IMG/VR virus record: IMGVR_UViG_3300020457_001513
Location: 1 to 23,340 of that record
Length of the DNA stretch: 23,340 bases
Reading direction: 5' to 3' (one strand)
DNA from: a virus
Shown: positions 8,181 through 13,375 of the stretch, one piece after another
How the letters are laid out: each line of letters begins with the position of its first letter
Position numbering within the stretch: the stretch's first letter is position 1
Notes under the pieces: generated by a model
What the model was told of the DNA's origin: nothing
The model's input: only the letters and a program-made list of their open reading frames with translations
The model's database searches: none
Program-made: the position numbers and the translations under genes

Positions 8181-8399
8181 ATGAGAAAATTATTAAAAAG
8201 AATAGGAAGAAAAATACCACTTAATATACAACTTATACTATTAGGTATACTAGCATTTTTATTCAACTGGAAAACGTGGGCGTTCTATATCTTTCTTGGT
8301 ATTGTATTTACGTTAGTGTTATTAGACGCTGGTATAGTTAAAGCGTTTATGGTTATACCTATTATGTTTGGTTTAAAATGGCTTGGTCGCTTATTCTGA
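8181..8399 (+). CDS. Small two-span membrane protein
   Basis: A 72-residue protein with a strongly basic N-terminus (MRKLLKRIGRK), then hydrophobic segments at about residues 15-28, 32-50 and 53-70, giving two or three membrane spans. The basic N-terminus suggests it stays inside. It starts one base after the preceding membrane peptide, so the two may act together. Holins can look like this, but there is no endolysin in this window to support that. Function unknown. Confidence 0.62.
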   Translation: MRKLLKRIGRKIPLNIQLILLGILAFLFNWKTWAFYIFLGIVFTLVLLDAGIVKAFMVIPIMFGLKWLGRLF

Positions 8400-8556
8400 A
8401 AAATCAAACTTTTATATATATGTGTGTAGACACTCCAGAGAATGCTGCTAAGACTCTCTAAAGACATATCACAGCGAATCCGCAAAAAAAATCAAAAAAC
8501 TGAATAAAAAATAAAACGGCCGAATCTTGCGAATCTCGGAGAATCTTTAAGGGTCT
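8400..8556 (+). other. Gene-free gap with A-tracts and GAATC repeats
   Basis: No gene is convincing here; a 13-codon frame beginning MCVDTPENAA is too short to support. The stretch has a run of A-tracts (about 8483-8516) and a GC-richer end with repeated GAATC words leading up to the next gene. It could be an upstream regulatory region or a small RNA; nothing in it is diagnostic. Confidence 0.4.
8522..8556 (+). repeat. Short direct repeats of GAATCT, about one helical turn apart
   Basis: GAATCT occurs at 8522, 8531 and 8541, followed by the near match GGGTCT at 8551, giving spacings of 9, 10 and 10 bases. A further GAATC is at 8476. The series ends directly at an ATG (8557), 30 bases before the TATAAATA element at 8586. 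Helically phased repeats beside a promoter can be a binding site for a regulator; this is inference. Confidence 0.5.
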
Positions 8557-8585
8557 ATGAGATATTTTGAGTTTAACTTACGCCG

Positions 8586-8593
8586 TATAAATA
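8586..8593 (+). promoter_or_regulatory. T4-type late promoter abutting a start codon
   Basis: Exact TATAAATA, then GTAGT, then ATG at 8599. The 15 bases ATAAATAGTAGTATG (8587-8601) recur exactly at 11932-11946 before another gene. The implied transcription start is at or next to the ATG. Confidence 0.65.
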
Positions 8594-8598
8594 GTAGT

Positions 8599-9249
8599 AT
8601 GATTGAAGTGAAAGAAATAACACAATTAGAGGCATTGAAATATATGGCTGCTAGATACTTTGATAATGTACTTAACAAAGCTTCCAACAAATTTAACATT
8701 TACATTTTACACACGATTAACGGCAATTACGAATTAAAAGGTAATGACGAAACTAAAGATATGAAAGGTGAAGTCTTTAGATGGTGCGATAGAGCTAAGA
8801 ATAGTTGGATTGGTGCTTATGAAAATGGTGTCTGTGTTGGTGTACAATGGTTTAGACTTTTAGAAACGATTGGTTGGATGTATGATGGTTATAGACACGG
8901 AGAAAGTAATGAGATTATTATTAAGATGAGTAATTGGTTATATAGTAAAACTAAACATAGAATTAAAATCAATTATTCAGATATTACAGAAGGCGATATG
9001 ATATGGGCAGATAAAGATGAACCATTAACTGTAAAAGATTTAGAAGAAAAAGCAGGTTATAAAGCTTGGGCTTGGGTAGATTATCCAAATTACAATGCTT
9101 ATTATAGAGTTAATATGTTAAAAGATATTATTAACGATCCAAGTAAGTTTGATAATAAAGAATTAACAAAGAAACCTTTACGATTAACTTTTCTTAAAAG
9201 ACTAGGTGATTTAGATGAAGGTTTAAAAGATTACACATTAAAGGACTAA
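8599..9249 (+). CDS. Hypothetical protein, 216 residues
   Basis: A soluble protein with mixed alpha/beta character and many Trp/Tyr residues. The segment WIGAYENGVCVGVQWFRLLETIG followed by a helix (about residues 75-125) is reminiscent of an N-acetyltransferase (GNAT) core, but the acyl-CoA signature is not clear, so I give no function. Two starts are possible: ATG at 8557 (adding 14 residues), or ATG at 8599, directly after the late promoter. I prefer 8599 because the upstream start would be transcribed only from a different, unseen promoter. It probably forms an operon with the 41-residue membrane peptide that follows. Confidence 0.7.
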   Translation: MIEVKEITQLEALKYMAARYFDNVLNKASNKFNIYILHTINGNYELKGNDETKDMKGEVFRWCDRAKNSWIGAYENGVCVGVQWFRLLETIGWMYDGYRHGESNEIIIKMSNWLYSKTKHRIKINYSDITEGDMIWADKDEPLTVKDLEEKAGYKAWAWVDYPNYNAYYRVNMLKDIINDPSKFDNKELTKKPLRLTFLKRLGDLDEGLKDYTLKD

Positions 9250-9251
9250 CA

Positions 9252-9377
9252 ATGAAATACTTTTTATTAGGTATGTTTATTGCAATGACTTATATAGGAA
9301 CATTTTATTTAGGTTATATATTTTCAATAGATATATTTGAATTAATCTGTTTTAGAACTGATTTACCAACGTTATAA
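9252..9377 (+). CDS. 41-residue membrane peptide
   Basis: Starts with MKYFLLGMFIAMTYIGTFYL two bases after the previous stop and ends at a TAA (9375-9377) that lies inside the next late promoter. Residues 3-26 are continuously hydrophobic, so it is a single-span membrane peptide or an uncleaved signal anchor; no lipobox is present. The close packing supports a real gene. Function unknown. Confidence 0.5.
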   Translation: MKYFLLGMFIAMTYIGTFYLGYIFSIDIFELICFRTDLPTL

Positions 9378-9380
9378 ATA
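9373..9380 (+). promoter_or_regulatory. T4-type late promoter
   Basis: Exact TATAAATA, 21 bases before the ATG at 9402, with GGAG at 9390-9393 as ribosome binding site. It is the nearest clear promoter upstream of the run of genes that leads through the U32-like and HemB genes. Confidence 0.72.
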
Positions 9381-9401
9381 ATAATAAACGGAGATTAAAT
9401 T

Positions 9402-9872
9402 ATGGACAAAGAAGCATTCGCTCAAATGATAGCGCAACAAGAAGATAGTGGTAATGTGAATCCTAACGGAAACATATATGCCGCCACTTACGATTTTGAA
9501 TCAAGTCCTAAAGAAGACTTTTTAGATGATATCGCAAACAACACACCAAACGAAAACCAATTTAAAGAATATTGTAGTAAGAAGTATGATAAGCACTACA
9601 TTAAAAAAATGCCTAGACTCACAAATAAGGCACCAAAAGAAAAAGTAATTAATTTAAATAAGTACGAAAGATTTTGGGAAACATCAACACCAACTGGACA
9701 TAAAATTACAATTTATTCGCAAGACAATACTTTATTAACAATTAATTGTAATTGGCCTAAAGATTATTATCCACGTTTACACAACATAGACAAGGAGAGA
9801 TATGGTAAAAGAAGCACACAAAGAGTTAAAGCGAAAAGTAAATCTACAAGAAGAGGTAAGAAAAAACGATAG
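9402..9872 (+). CDS. Hypothetical protein with basic C-terminus
   Basis: A 156-residue protein. The first 60 residues are acidic and low in complexity (Asn/Asp/Glu), the middle (about 80-120) looks like a small beta domain, and the last 25 residues are a Lys/Arg/Ser tail (KAKSKSTRRGKKKR), suited to nucleic-acid or surface binding. It has a proper GGAG and late promoter. I do not recognise the family. Its 3' 71 bases are overlapped in another frame by the next small gene. Confidence 0.7.
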   Translation: MDKEAFAQMIAQQEDSGNVNPNGNIYAATYDFESSPKEDFLDDIANNTPNENQFKEYCSKKYDKHYIKKMPRLTNKAPKEKVINLNKYERFWETSTPTGHKITIYSQDNTLLTINCNWPKDYYPRLHNIDKERYGKRSTQRVKAKSKSTRRGKKKR

Positions 9873-9978
9873 GTCTTATTCATCTTGGCAAGAGTTAAAA
9901 GATTTAAAGAAATTGAAGTTAAGAGCAAAAGATAATTTACAGTATGAGAAGAGAGGCAAGGTTAAAGTTAATAATTGA
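9802..9978 (+). CDS. Small helical protein, DUF465-like
   Basis: A 58-residue protein with a strong AAGGAGAG site 4-11 bases before its ATG. The sequence is highly charged and helical, and its core WQELKDLKKLKLRAKDNL resembles the LKKxKLxxKD hairpin of DUF465 (YdcH-type) proteins, whose function is not well known. The 71-base overlap with the preceding gene is large, but the ribosome binding site and the family-like motif favour a real gene. Confidence 0.58.
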   Translation: MVKEAHKELKRKVNLQEEVRKNDRSYSSWQELKDLKKLKLRAKDNLQYEKRGKVKVNN

Positions 9979-10093
9979 AAAACTAAATGATGGTTATCCA
10001 AAGTTTTTGAAACAGATACCAAAGAACGATATAAAAAAACTTAAATGGTTTTTTGATTTATTAGAGGAGTTAAAAAGATGTATGACGAAATGA
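9944..10093 (+). CDS. Small basic helical protein
   Basis: A 49-residue frame starting MRREARLKLIIEKLNDGYPK, with a second predicted helix ending ELKRCMTK. It begins inside the end of the DUF465-like gene (35-base overlap) and ends inside the next gene (16-base overlap). Such nested overlaps are common among tiny phage genes, but there is no family match, so the call is tentative. Confidence 0.45.
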   Translation: MRREARLKLIIEKLNDGYPKFLKQIPKNDIKKLKWFFDLLEELKRCMTK

Positions 10094-10254
10094 ATGGACT
10101 ACAAGTGCTTTGGTATTTGTTAACAAACTGGGAAGAAGGTAAAGGTCTTTGGTTTATAATTGCAATTGCAATGGTTGCTTTATGTTTATCAATTATATCG
10201 GATAGATATGGCAATGATGTAAAAGTTAAACCAGAAGATTGGCATCCATATTAA
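10078..10254 (+). CDS. 58-residue single-span membrane protein
   Basis: ATG at 10078 is preceded by GAGGAG at 10064-10069. The protein has a polar N-terminus with two Trp residues, a hydrophobic helix (about residues 23-41, LWFIIAIAMVALCLSII) and a hydrophilic tail ending KPEDWHPY. The good ribosome binding site and the two-base gap to the U32-like gene support it. It may be a membrane partner for the metabolic genes that follow, but nothing shows that directly. Confidence 0.55.
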   Translation: MYDEMNGLQVLWYLLTNWEEGKGLWFIIAIAMVALCLSIISDRYGNDVKVKPEDWHPY

Positions 10255-10256
10255 TA

Positions 10257-11087
10257 ATGAAAATAAGTTGTTCAAGTAGAGCGAAAGAGCCAGGCGTTCC
10301 TATACAAGTACATTTAGATTTACACATAGAAAGAGCAAAAAGATTTGCTCCATTTAATTTTAAATATGAAGATATAGATTGTGTTTATGGACAAGTAGAA
10401 GAATATATTCCATTATATGGTGGAAGACCTGCATACTGGCCAGAAATAATGAAACACGATTTACCTTTTGTATATGATAATGGTATTGGTGTTAAATTAA
10501 CTTTACAAAATAAAACACCAACAGAAGAAGCATATAAGAAAAGTAAATCAGCATTAAAAGAATATAATAGAAAAGGAAACGCTGTTATTGTTAATAGTGA
10601 TAAGTTAGCAGAATGGATTAAAAATGATTTTTCTAATTATAATATAGAAGCAAGTTGTATACAAGATATTACTGATAATGAAAAGTTTGAAAAGAAAGCT
10701 GCATTAGGTTTATATGATACAATTGTTTTACCTATTCATTGTAATGATGATATGAAATTTATAGAAAGTATTAAAAGAAAAGATTTGTTAAGATTGTTTA
10801 TGAATATAGAATGTTCTTATAATTGTCCTAGTAAGACTTGTTATGGAACAACATCTAAAATTAATTTAGAATTAAAAAGAAAATTTGTTTGTAGTTTAAT
10901 ACATCTAGGTCAAGAACGATCCTTTTATAATGATGATATAAAATGGGATGAATTTTATTTTGATTTAAAGAAATATGAAGCAATGGGTATAAATAAATTT
11001 AAGTTGGTTACGCCAATTGAACAACAACAAAGAACAGCATTAATGTATAAAAGAAATCATAATCAATTAGCAAAGTCAGTAGTATGA
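10257..11087 (+). CDS. U32-like TIM-barrel protein with a Cys cluster motif
   Basis: A 276-residue cytoplasmic-type protein starting at the ATG that follows the previous stop by two bases. The alternating strand-helix pattern includes GIGVKLTLQN (76-85), NAVIVNSDKLAEWIK (108-122), NIEASCIQDI (129-138), YDTIVLP (153-159), and near the end YEAMGINKFKLVTP (240-253). This order (strand for a neighbouring locus, a 'go to the next residue' helix, a final GIxxFKLxxx strand) is typical of the U32 peptidase-type TIM barrel. A cysteine motif ECSYNCPSKTCYG holds C186-x3-C190-x4-C195, with further Cys at 5, 42, 134, 162 and 212. Known U32-type proteins such as UbiU/UbiV bind a 4Fe-4S cluster. Whether this one does is inference. 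It overlaps the HemB gene by 4 bases (ATGA), so the two are translationally coupled. Exact function unknown. Confidence 0.5.
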   Translation: MKISCSSRAKEPGVPIQVHLDLHIERAKRFAPFNFKYEDIDCVYGQVEEYIPLYGGRPAYWPEIMKHDLPFVYDNGIGVKLTLQNKTPTEEAYKKSKSALKEYNRKGNAVIVNSDKLAEWIKNDFSNYNIEASCIQDITDNEKFEKKAALGLYDTIVLPIHCNDDMKFIESIKRKDLLRLFMNIECSYNCPSKTCYGTTSKINLELKRKFVCSLIHLGQERSFYNDDIKWDEFYFDLKKYEAMGINKFKLVTPIEQQQRTALMYKRNHNQLAKSVV

Positions 11088-11935
11088 GATTAATACAACC
11101 AATATTCGCTAGTTATTCTACAAGAGAAACTGGACTAGGAGAAGATAATAAAATCTATAATGCGTGGAAAGAAGTTAATGAACGTGTTAAGAAAGATATG
11201 GATTTAGGTGTAAAAGAATTTCTTTTATTTTATATTCCAGAATTTAAATTAGGTGAGAAAGCAGATACACATAGAGGCAACGAACATATAGACGCTCATA
11301 AGTTTGACCAAGTGTGTGTTACCGCTGCCAGTCTTTCAAGAGATATACAACCAGAAAATAGATTGATTGTAGATTTATGTTTATGTTCATACACGCAAGA
11401 TGGTCATTGTTGTATTATAGGTGACCAAGAAAAAACAGATAAGTTATTATTACAATCCGCAAAAGATATTTACACAGCGTCTGGTGCTACAATAGCGCCA
11501 AGTGATTGCCAAGATAATACGGTTAAAAATATTAAATCATTAAAAGATGGTAATATAGATGTTATGAGTTATAGTACAAAGTTTCGTTCTACTTTTTATA
11601 GAAACTGGAGAAGTGCTATGAAGATAGCAAAAGGTATTTACAGACCATATCAATTAGATGTTGATGATAGAGAAGGTGCAATTGAAAGGTCAGTAAAATA
11701 TTCAAATGATGGTGCAGATGAATTAATGGTTAAACCAGGTATTACGAGTTTAGATTTAATTAAACCTATCAAAGAAGCAACTGGTAAACCTGTTGGTGCT
11801 TATCAAACATCTGGAGAATGGTTAGGTATAGGTGCTCCAGGCAGTTTAGAAGAAACTTATGATATATTCAAAAGAGCTGGTTGTGATTATATGATTACTT
11901 ACGGAGCAAGGAGATTAGCGTCATTATATTCATAA
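11084..11935 (+). CDS. hemB: Porphobilinogen synthase (delta-aminolevulinate dehydratase), HemB
   Basis: A 283-residue TIM-barrel enzyme. HemB joins two 5-aminolevulinate molecules into porphobilinogen, the first common tetrapyrrole precursor of heme. Family signatures are all present: DLCLCSYTQDGHC with zinc-type cysteines C99, C101 and C109; APSDCQDNTV (138-147); MSYSTKFRSTFY (161-172) with Schiff-base lysine K166; ADELMVKPG (211-219) with catalytic K217; and PVGAYQTSGEW (236-246). The end FKRAGCDYMITY is also typical. The usual HGHCG is DGHCC here, so one conserved His is changed. The protein begins at the DLIxPIF strand, about 28 residues into the E. coli enzyme, so the N-terminal arm that packs subunits into octamers is missing. 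No longer start fits because the gene begins inside the end of the upstream gene. Heme-precursor supply during infection is the inferred role. Confidence 0.88.
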   Translation: MRLIQPIFASYSTRETGLGEDNKIYNAWKEVNERVKKDMDLGVKEFLLFYIPEFKLGEKADTHRGNEHIDAHKFDQVCVTAASLSRDIQPENRLIVDLCLCSYTQDGHCCIIGDQEKTDKLLLQSAKDIYTASGATIAPSDCQDNTVKNIKSLKDGNIDVMSYSTKFRSTFYRNWRSAMKIAKGIYRPYQLDVDDREGAIERSVKYSNDGADELMVKPGITSLDLIKPIKEATGKPVGAYQTSGEWLGIGAPGSLEETYDIFKRAGCDYMITYGARRLASLYS

Positions 11936-11938
11936 ATA
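11931..11938 (+). promoter_or_regulatory. Late promoter variant abutting a start codon
   Basis: CATAAATA, then GTAGT, then ATG at 11944. It overlaps the hemB stop codon. The 15 bases ATAAATAGTAGTATG are identical to those at 8587-8601. Confidence 0.6.
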
Positions 11939-11943
11939 GTAGT

Positions 11944-12555
11944 ATGACGACTACGTATGAAATAATAGAAGACCTAGATATTAATTTAGAAGAGTTAAGA
12001 AAGTGTTATGAAGAGTTTAAAGAGAAAAAAGGTTTTTCTACAGATAACCCAGCAAATATAGATTTCAATGCTATATGCGTCAACCGTAAGCCTGGGGATC
12101 CAAAATCAATATCTGGTGGTAATGTCCGTGGAATCTATTGGACCCGTCCTGATGATTCAGGTAAAGAAGAACAAAGATGTGAGAAAGTTGAAGAAGAAGA
12201 ATACACCGAAATATGTCCAGAATTTAAAGGAACGTATGTTCAAACTCTTTACGATTACTTAAAGTTAAGATTCAAACTAGGTCGTGTTCGTTTTCTAATG
12301 AAACCACCTAGAAGTTGTTTAAGTTGGCATAGAGATCCAGACAAAAGATTACATATTCCTATTACTACAAATAAAGGCTGTAAGATGGTTATTGAAGATG
12401 AAGCGTTCCATATGCCAGCAAATGGTAATGGTTATATAACTGACAATACTAGATATCACAATTTCTTTAATGGAGGCGAAACGCAAAGAGTTCACCTAGT
12501 TGCGGTGTTGTTAAATGACGAAAATGATGATTATTTTATGAAAGAAGATTATTAA
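11944..12555 (+). CDS. 2-oxoglutarate/Fe(II) oxygenase, aspartyl-hydroxylase type
   Basis: A 203-residue protein. The N-terminal half is charged and helical. The C-terminal half (about 110-190) is a double-stranded beta-helix with the motif SWHRDPDKRLHIPI: iron ligands H129-x-D131, distal H172 in RYHNFFNGG, and R182 in QRVHLVAVL ten residues later, the usual 2-oxoglutarate-binding spacing in the aspartyl/asparaginyl hydroxylase family. The predicted reaction is O2-dependent hydroxylation of a protein or small substrate with release of succinate and CO2; the substrate cannot be read from sequence. Such oxygenases are common in marine T4-like phages. It follows hemB and has its own promoter-like element directly before the ATG. 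Its last 4 bases overlap the convergent membrane protein gene. Confidence 0.78.
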   Translation: MTTTYEIIEDLDINLEELRKCYEEFKEKKGFSTDNPANIDFNAICVNRKPGDPKSISGGNVRGIYWTRPDDSGKEEQRCEKVEEEEYTEICPEFKGTYVQTLYDYLKLRFKLGRVRFLMKPPRSCLSWHRDPDKRLHIPITTNKGCKMVIEDEAFHMPANGNGYITDNTRYHNFFNGGETQRVHLVAVLLNDENDDYFMKEDY

Positions 12556-12758
12556 TCTTTTTCAGCGTACAATGCTTGAGAGTATAATGCTAAAATAAAC
12601 ATAGCAATACCTAATAATGATAATGCTCCACAAGCAAACCAATTATCGTTCATTGGAATACCTTTATAACCACCGTCAATTGCACCAACAGCGCCTATAA
12701 ACATCAAAGTACCTAATATTGAACAAATAATTGTTGTATATTCATATAGTTTTTTCAT
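12552..12758 (-). CDS. Small two-span membrane protein, minus strand
   Basis: A 68-residue protein on the minus strand. It has two hydrophobic helices at about residues 9-28 and 43-64, joined by a Gly/Asn-containing loop (GGYKGIPMNDNW). A GGAAAC site lies shortly upstream on the minus strand. It is divergent from the lipoprotein gene at 12835 and ends tail to tail with the oxygenase gene. No TATAAATA is seen for it, so it may be expressed at another stage. A holin or a membrane immunity/exclusion protein are possibilities; neither is shown. Confidence 0.65.
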   Translation of the reverse strand: MKKLYEYTTIICSILGTLMFIGAVGAIDGGYKGIPMNDNWFACGALSLLGIAMFILALYSQALYAEKD

Positions 12759-12784
12759 AATGTTTCCTTTTTTTCAACTTATAC

Positions 12785-12792
12785 GATAAATA
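12785..12792 (+). promoter_or_regulatory. Possible late promoter variant in a divergent gap
   Basis: GATAAATA followed by TATAC, 42 bases before the lipoprotein ATG. It differs from the consensus in the first base and lies in the 76-base gap between the minus-strand membrane gene and the lipoprotein gene. Confidence 0.4.
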
Positions 12793-12834
12793 TATACTAA
12801 AAATACAAGAAAGTCAAGGGAAAAATTAAAAAAA

Positions 12835-13014
12835 ATGCAAAAAATCAATATTTTTTTAATTCTTTGTTCTCTTTTTGTTCTAGTTTCTTGTGGAAATCTA
12901 AAAAATTGTAAATTTTCGCCTGATTATGAACGAATCGGTAAATCGGCAACTGAAAATGCAAATAATTTAATGGAAACCGACATAAGAAGTGCCATAGCTC
13001 ATTGTAATTTCTAA
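12835..13014 (+). CDS. Small lipoprotein
   Basis: A 59-residue protein with a signal peptide (MQKINIFLILCSLFVLVSCG) ending in the lipobox LVSC-G, with the modified cysteine at residue 19. The mature part would be about 41 residues, polar and probably helical, with two more cysteines (25 and 57). The signal fits export and lipid attachment to the outer membrane by host enzymes. A tiny outer-membrane lipoprotein in a phage may be an outer-membrane spanin or a superinfection-exclusion factor; no inner-membrane spanin partner is recognised next to it. AAGGG at 12816-12820 may be the ribosome binding site. Its stop codon lies one base before the next promoter. Confidence 0.7.
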   Translation: MQKINIFLILCSLFVLVSCGNLKNCKFSPDYERIGKSATENANNLMETDIRSAIAHCNF

Positions 13015-13022
13015 TATAAATA
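13015..13022 (+). promoter_or_regulatory. T4-type late promoter close to a start codon
   Basis: Exact TATAAATA with 7 bases before the ATG at 13030. It would drive the Cys-rich peptide, the 68-residue protein, bL12 and the PAAR gene as one message. Confidence 0.65.
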
Positions 13023-13029
13023 TACTATT

Positions 13030-13191
13030 ATGACATATTGCAATAATTGTGGGAGAAAATCCCATTGTGGAAAAATCTTATACGAAATGATGGAGACTTT
13101 TCGTTTAGAAATCTGTAAATTTTGTAGATGTGAAGATAAAAAATGTAAAGTGAAAAGGAATAAACAAGATGGCAAAGGAAAGAGTATTTAA
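13030..13191 (+). CDS. Cys-rich zinc-binding-type peptide
   Basis: A 53-residue protein with cysteines in zinc-ribbon-like groups: C4-x2-C7 and C13 near the start (YCNNCGRKSHCGK), then C29-x2-C32-x-C34 and C39, plus H12. The tail is Lys/Arg-rich (KVKRNKQDGKGK). Two Cys groups separated by about 20 residues suit a small treble-clef or zinc-ribbon fold that binds nucleic acid or protein; this is inference. It overlaps the next gene by 23 bases and is the first gene of the operon that holds ribosomal protein bL12. Confidence 0.65.
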   Translation: MTYCNNCGRKSHCGKILYEMMETFRLEICKFCRCEDKKCKVKRNKQDGKGKSI

Positions 13192-13375
13192 ATTTACCGA
13201 TGGTAAAGAAATAAACGAAGAGATAACTTCTAATAGTTGGAAAAAAGCAGTTAAATCTTTTCAAAATAAAGTAAAAAGTAAATTAATCTATATTGAATGG
13301 ATTAGTAAAAAAGGCGTAGAGATGACAAAATGGCAAACACTACCAATAGGTAGAGAAAAGAAGTTAGGTAAGTAA
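13169..13375 (+). CDS. Hypothetical small basic protein
   Basis: A 68-residue, Lys-rich protein with a beta-strand/helix pattern: VFKFTDGKEI, then a helix (SWKKAVKSFQNKV), then LIYIEWISKKG. It has no Cys and no membrane segment. It begins inside the Cys-rich gene and shares one base with the bL12 start (TAATG), so it is translationally coupled to bL12. I do not recognise the family. Confidence 0.7.
   Translation: MAKERVFKFTDGKEINEEITSNSWKKAVKSFQNKVKSKLIYIEWISKKGVEMTKWQTLPIGREKKLGK

Noticed and set aside
8181-8399. Calling the 72-residue membrane protein a holin
   Set aside because: Size and spans would fit, but there is no endolysin next to it and many phage membrane proteins look alike, so only a general call was made.
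8421-8462. 13-codon frame beginning MCVDTPENAA in the gap after the membrane protein
   Set aside because: Too short, no ribosome binding site or promoter at a sensible distance, and no recognisable motif.
8475-8490. Possible hairpin GCG-AATC-CGC followed by an A-tract
   Set aside because: Only three base pairs; on the plus strand it is followed by A rather than U, and on the minus strand the U-tract precedes it, so it is not an intrinsic terminator.
10988-10995. TATAAATA inside the U32-like gene, 88 bases before hemB
   Set aside because: It falls in coding sequence (Gly-Ile-Asn-Lys codons), lacks the GTA extension and is far from a start codon; it could be chance in AT-rich DNA, so it was not listed as a promoter.
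12068-12262. Alternative plus-strand frame inside the oxygenase gene
   Set aside because: It overlaps completely the well-supported oxygenase frame and has no binding site or family features.
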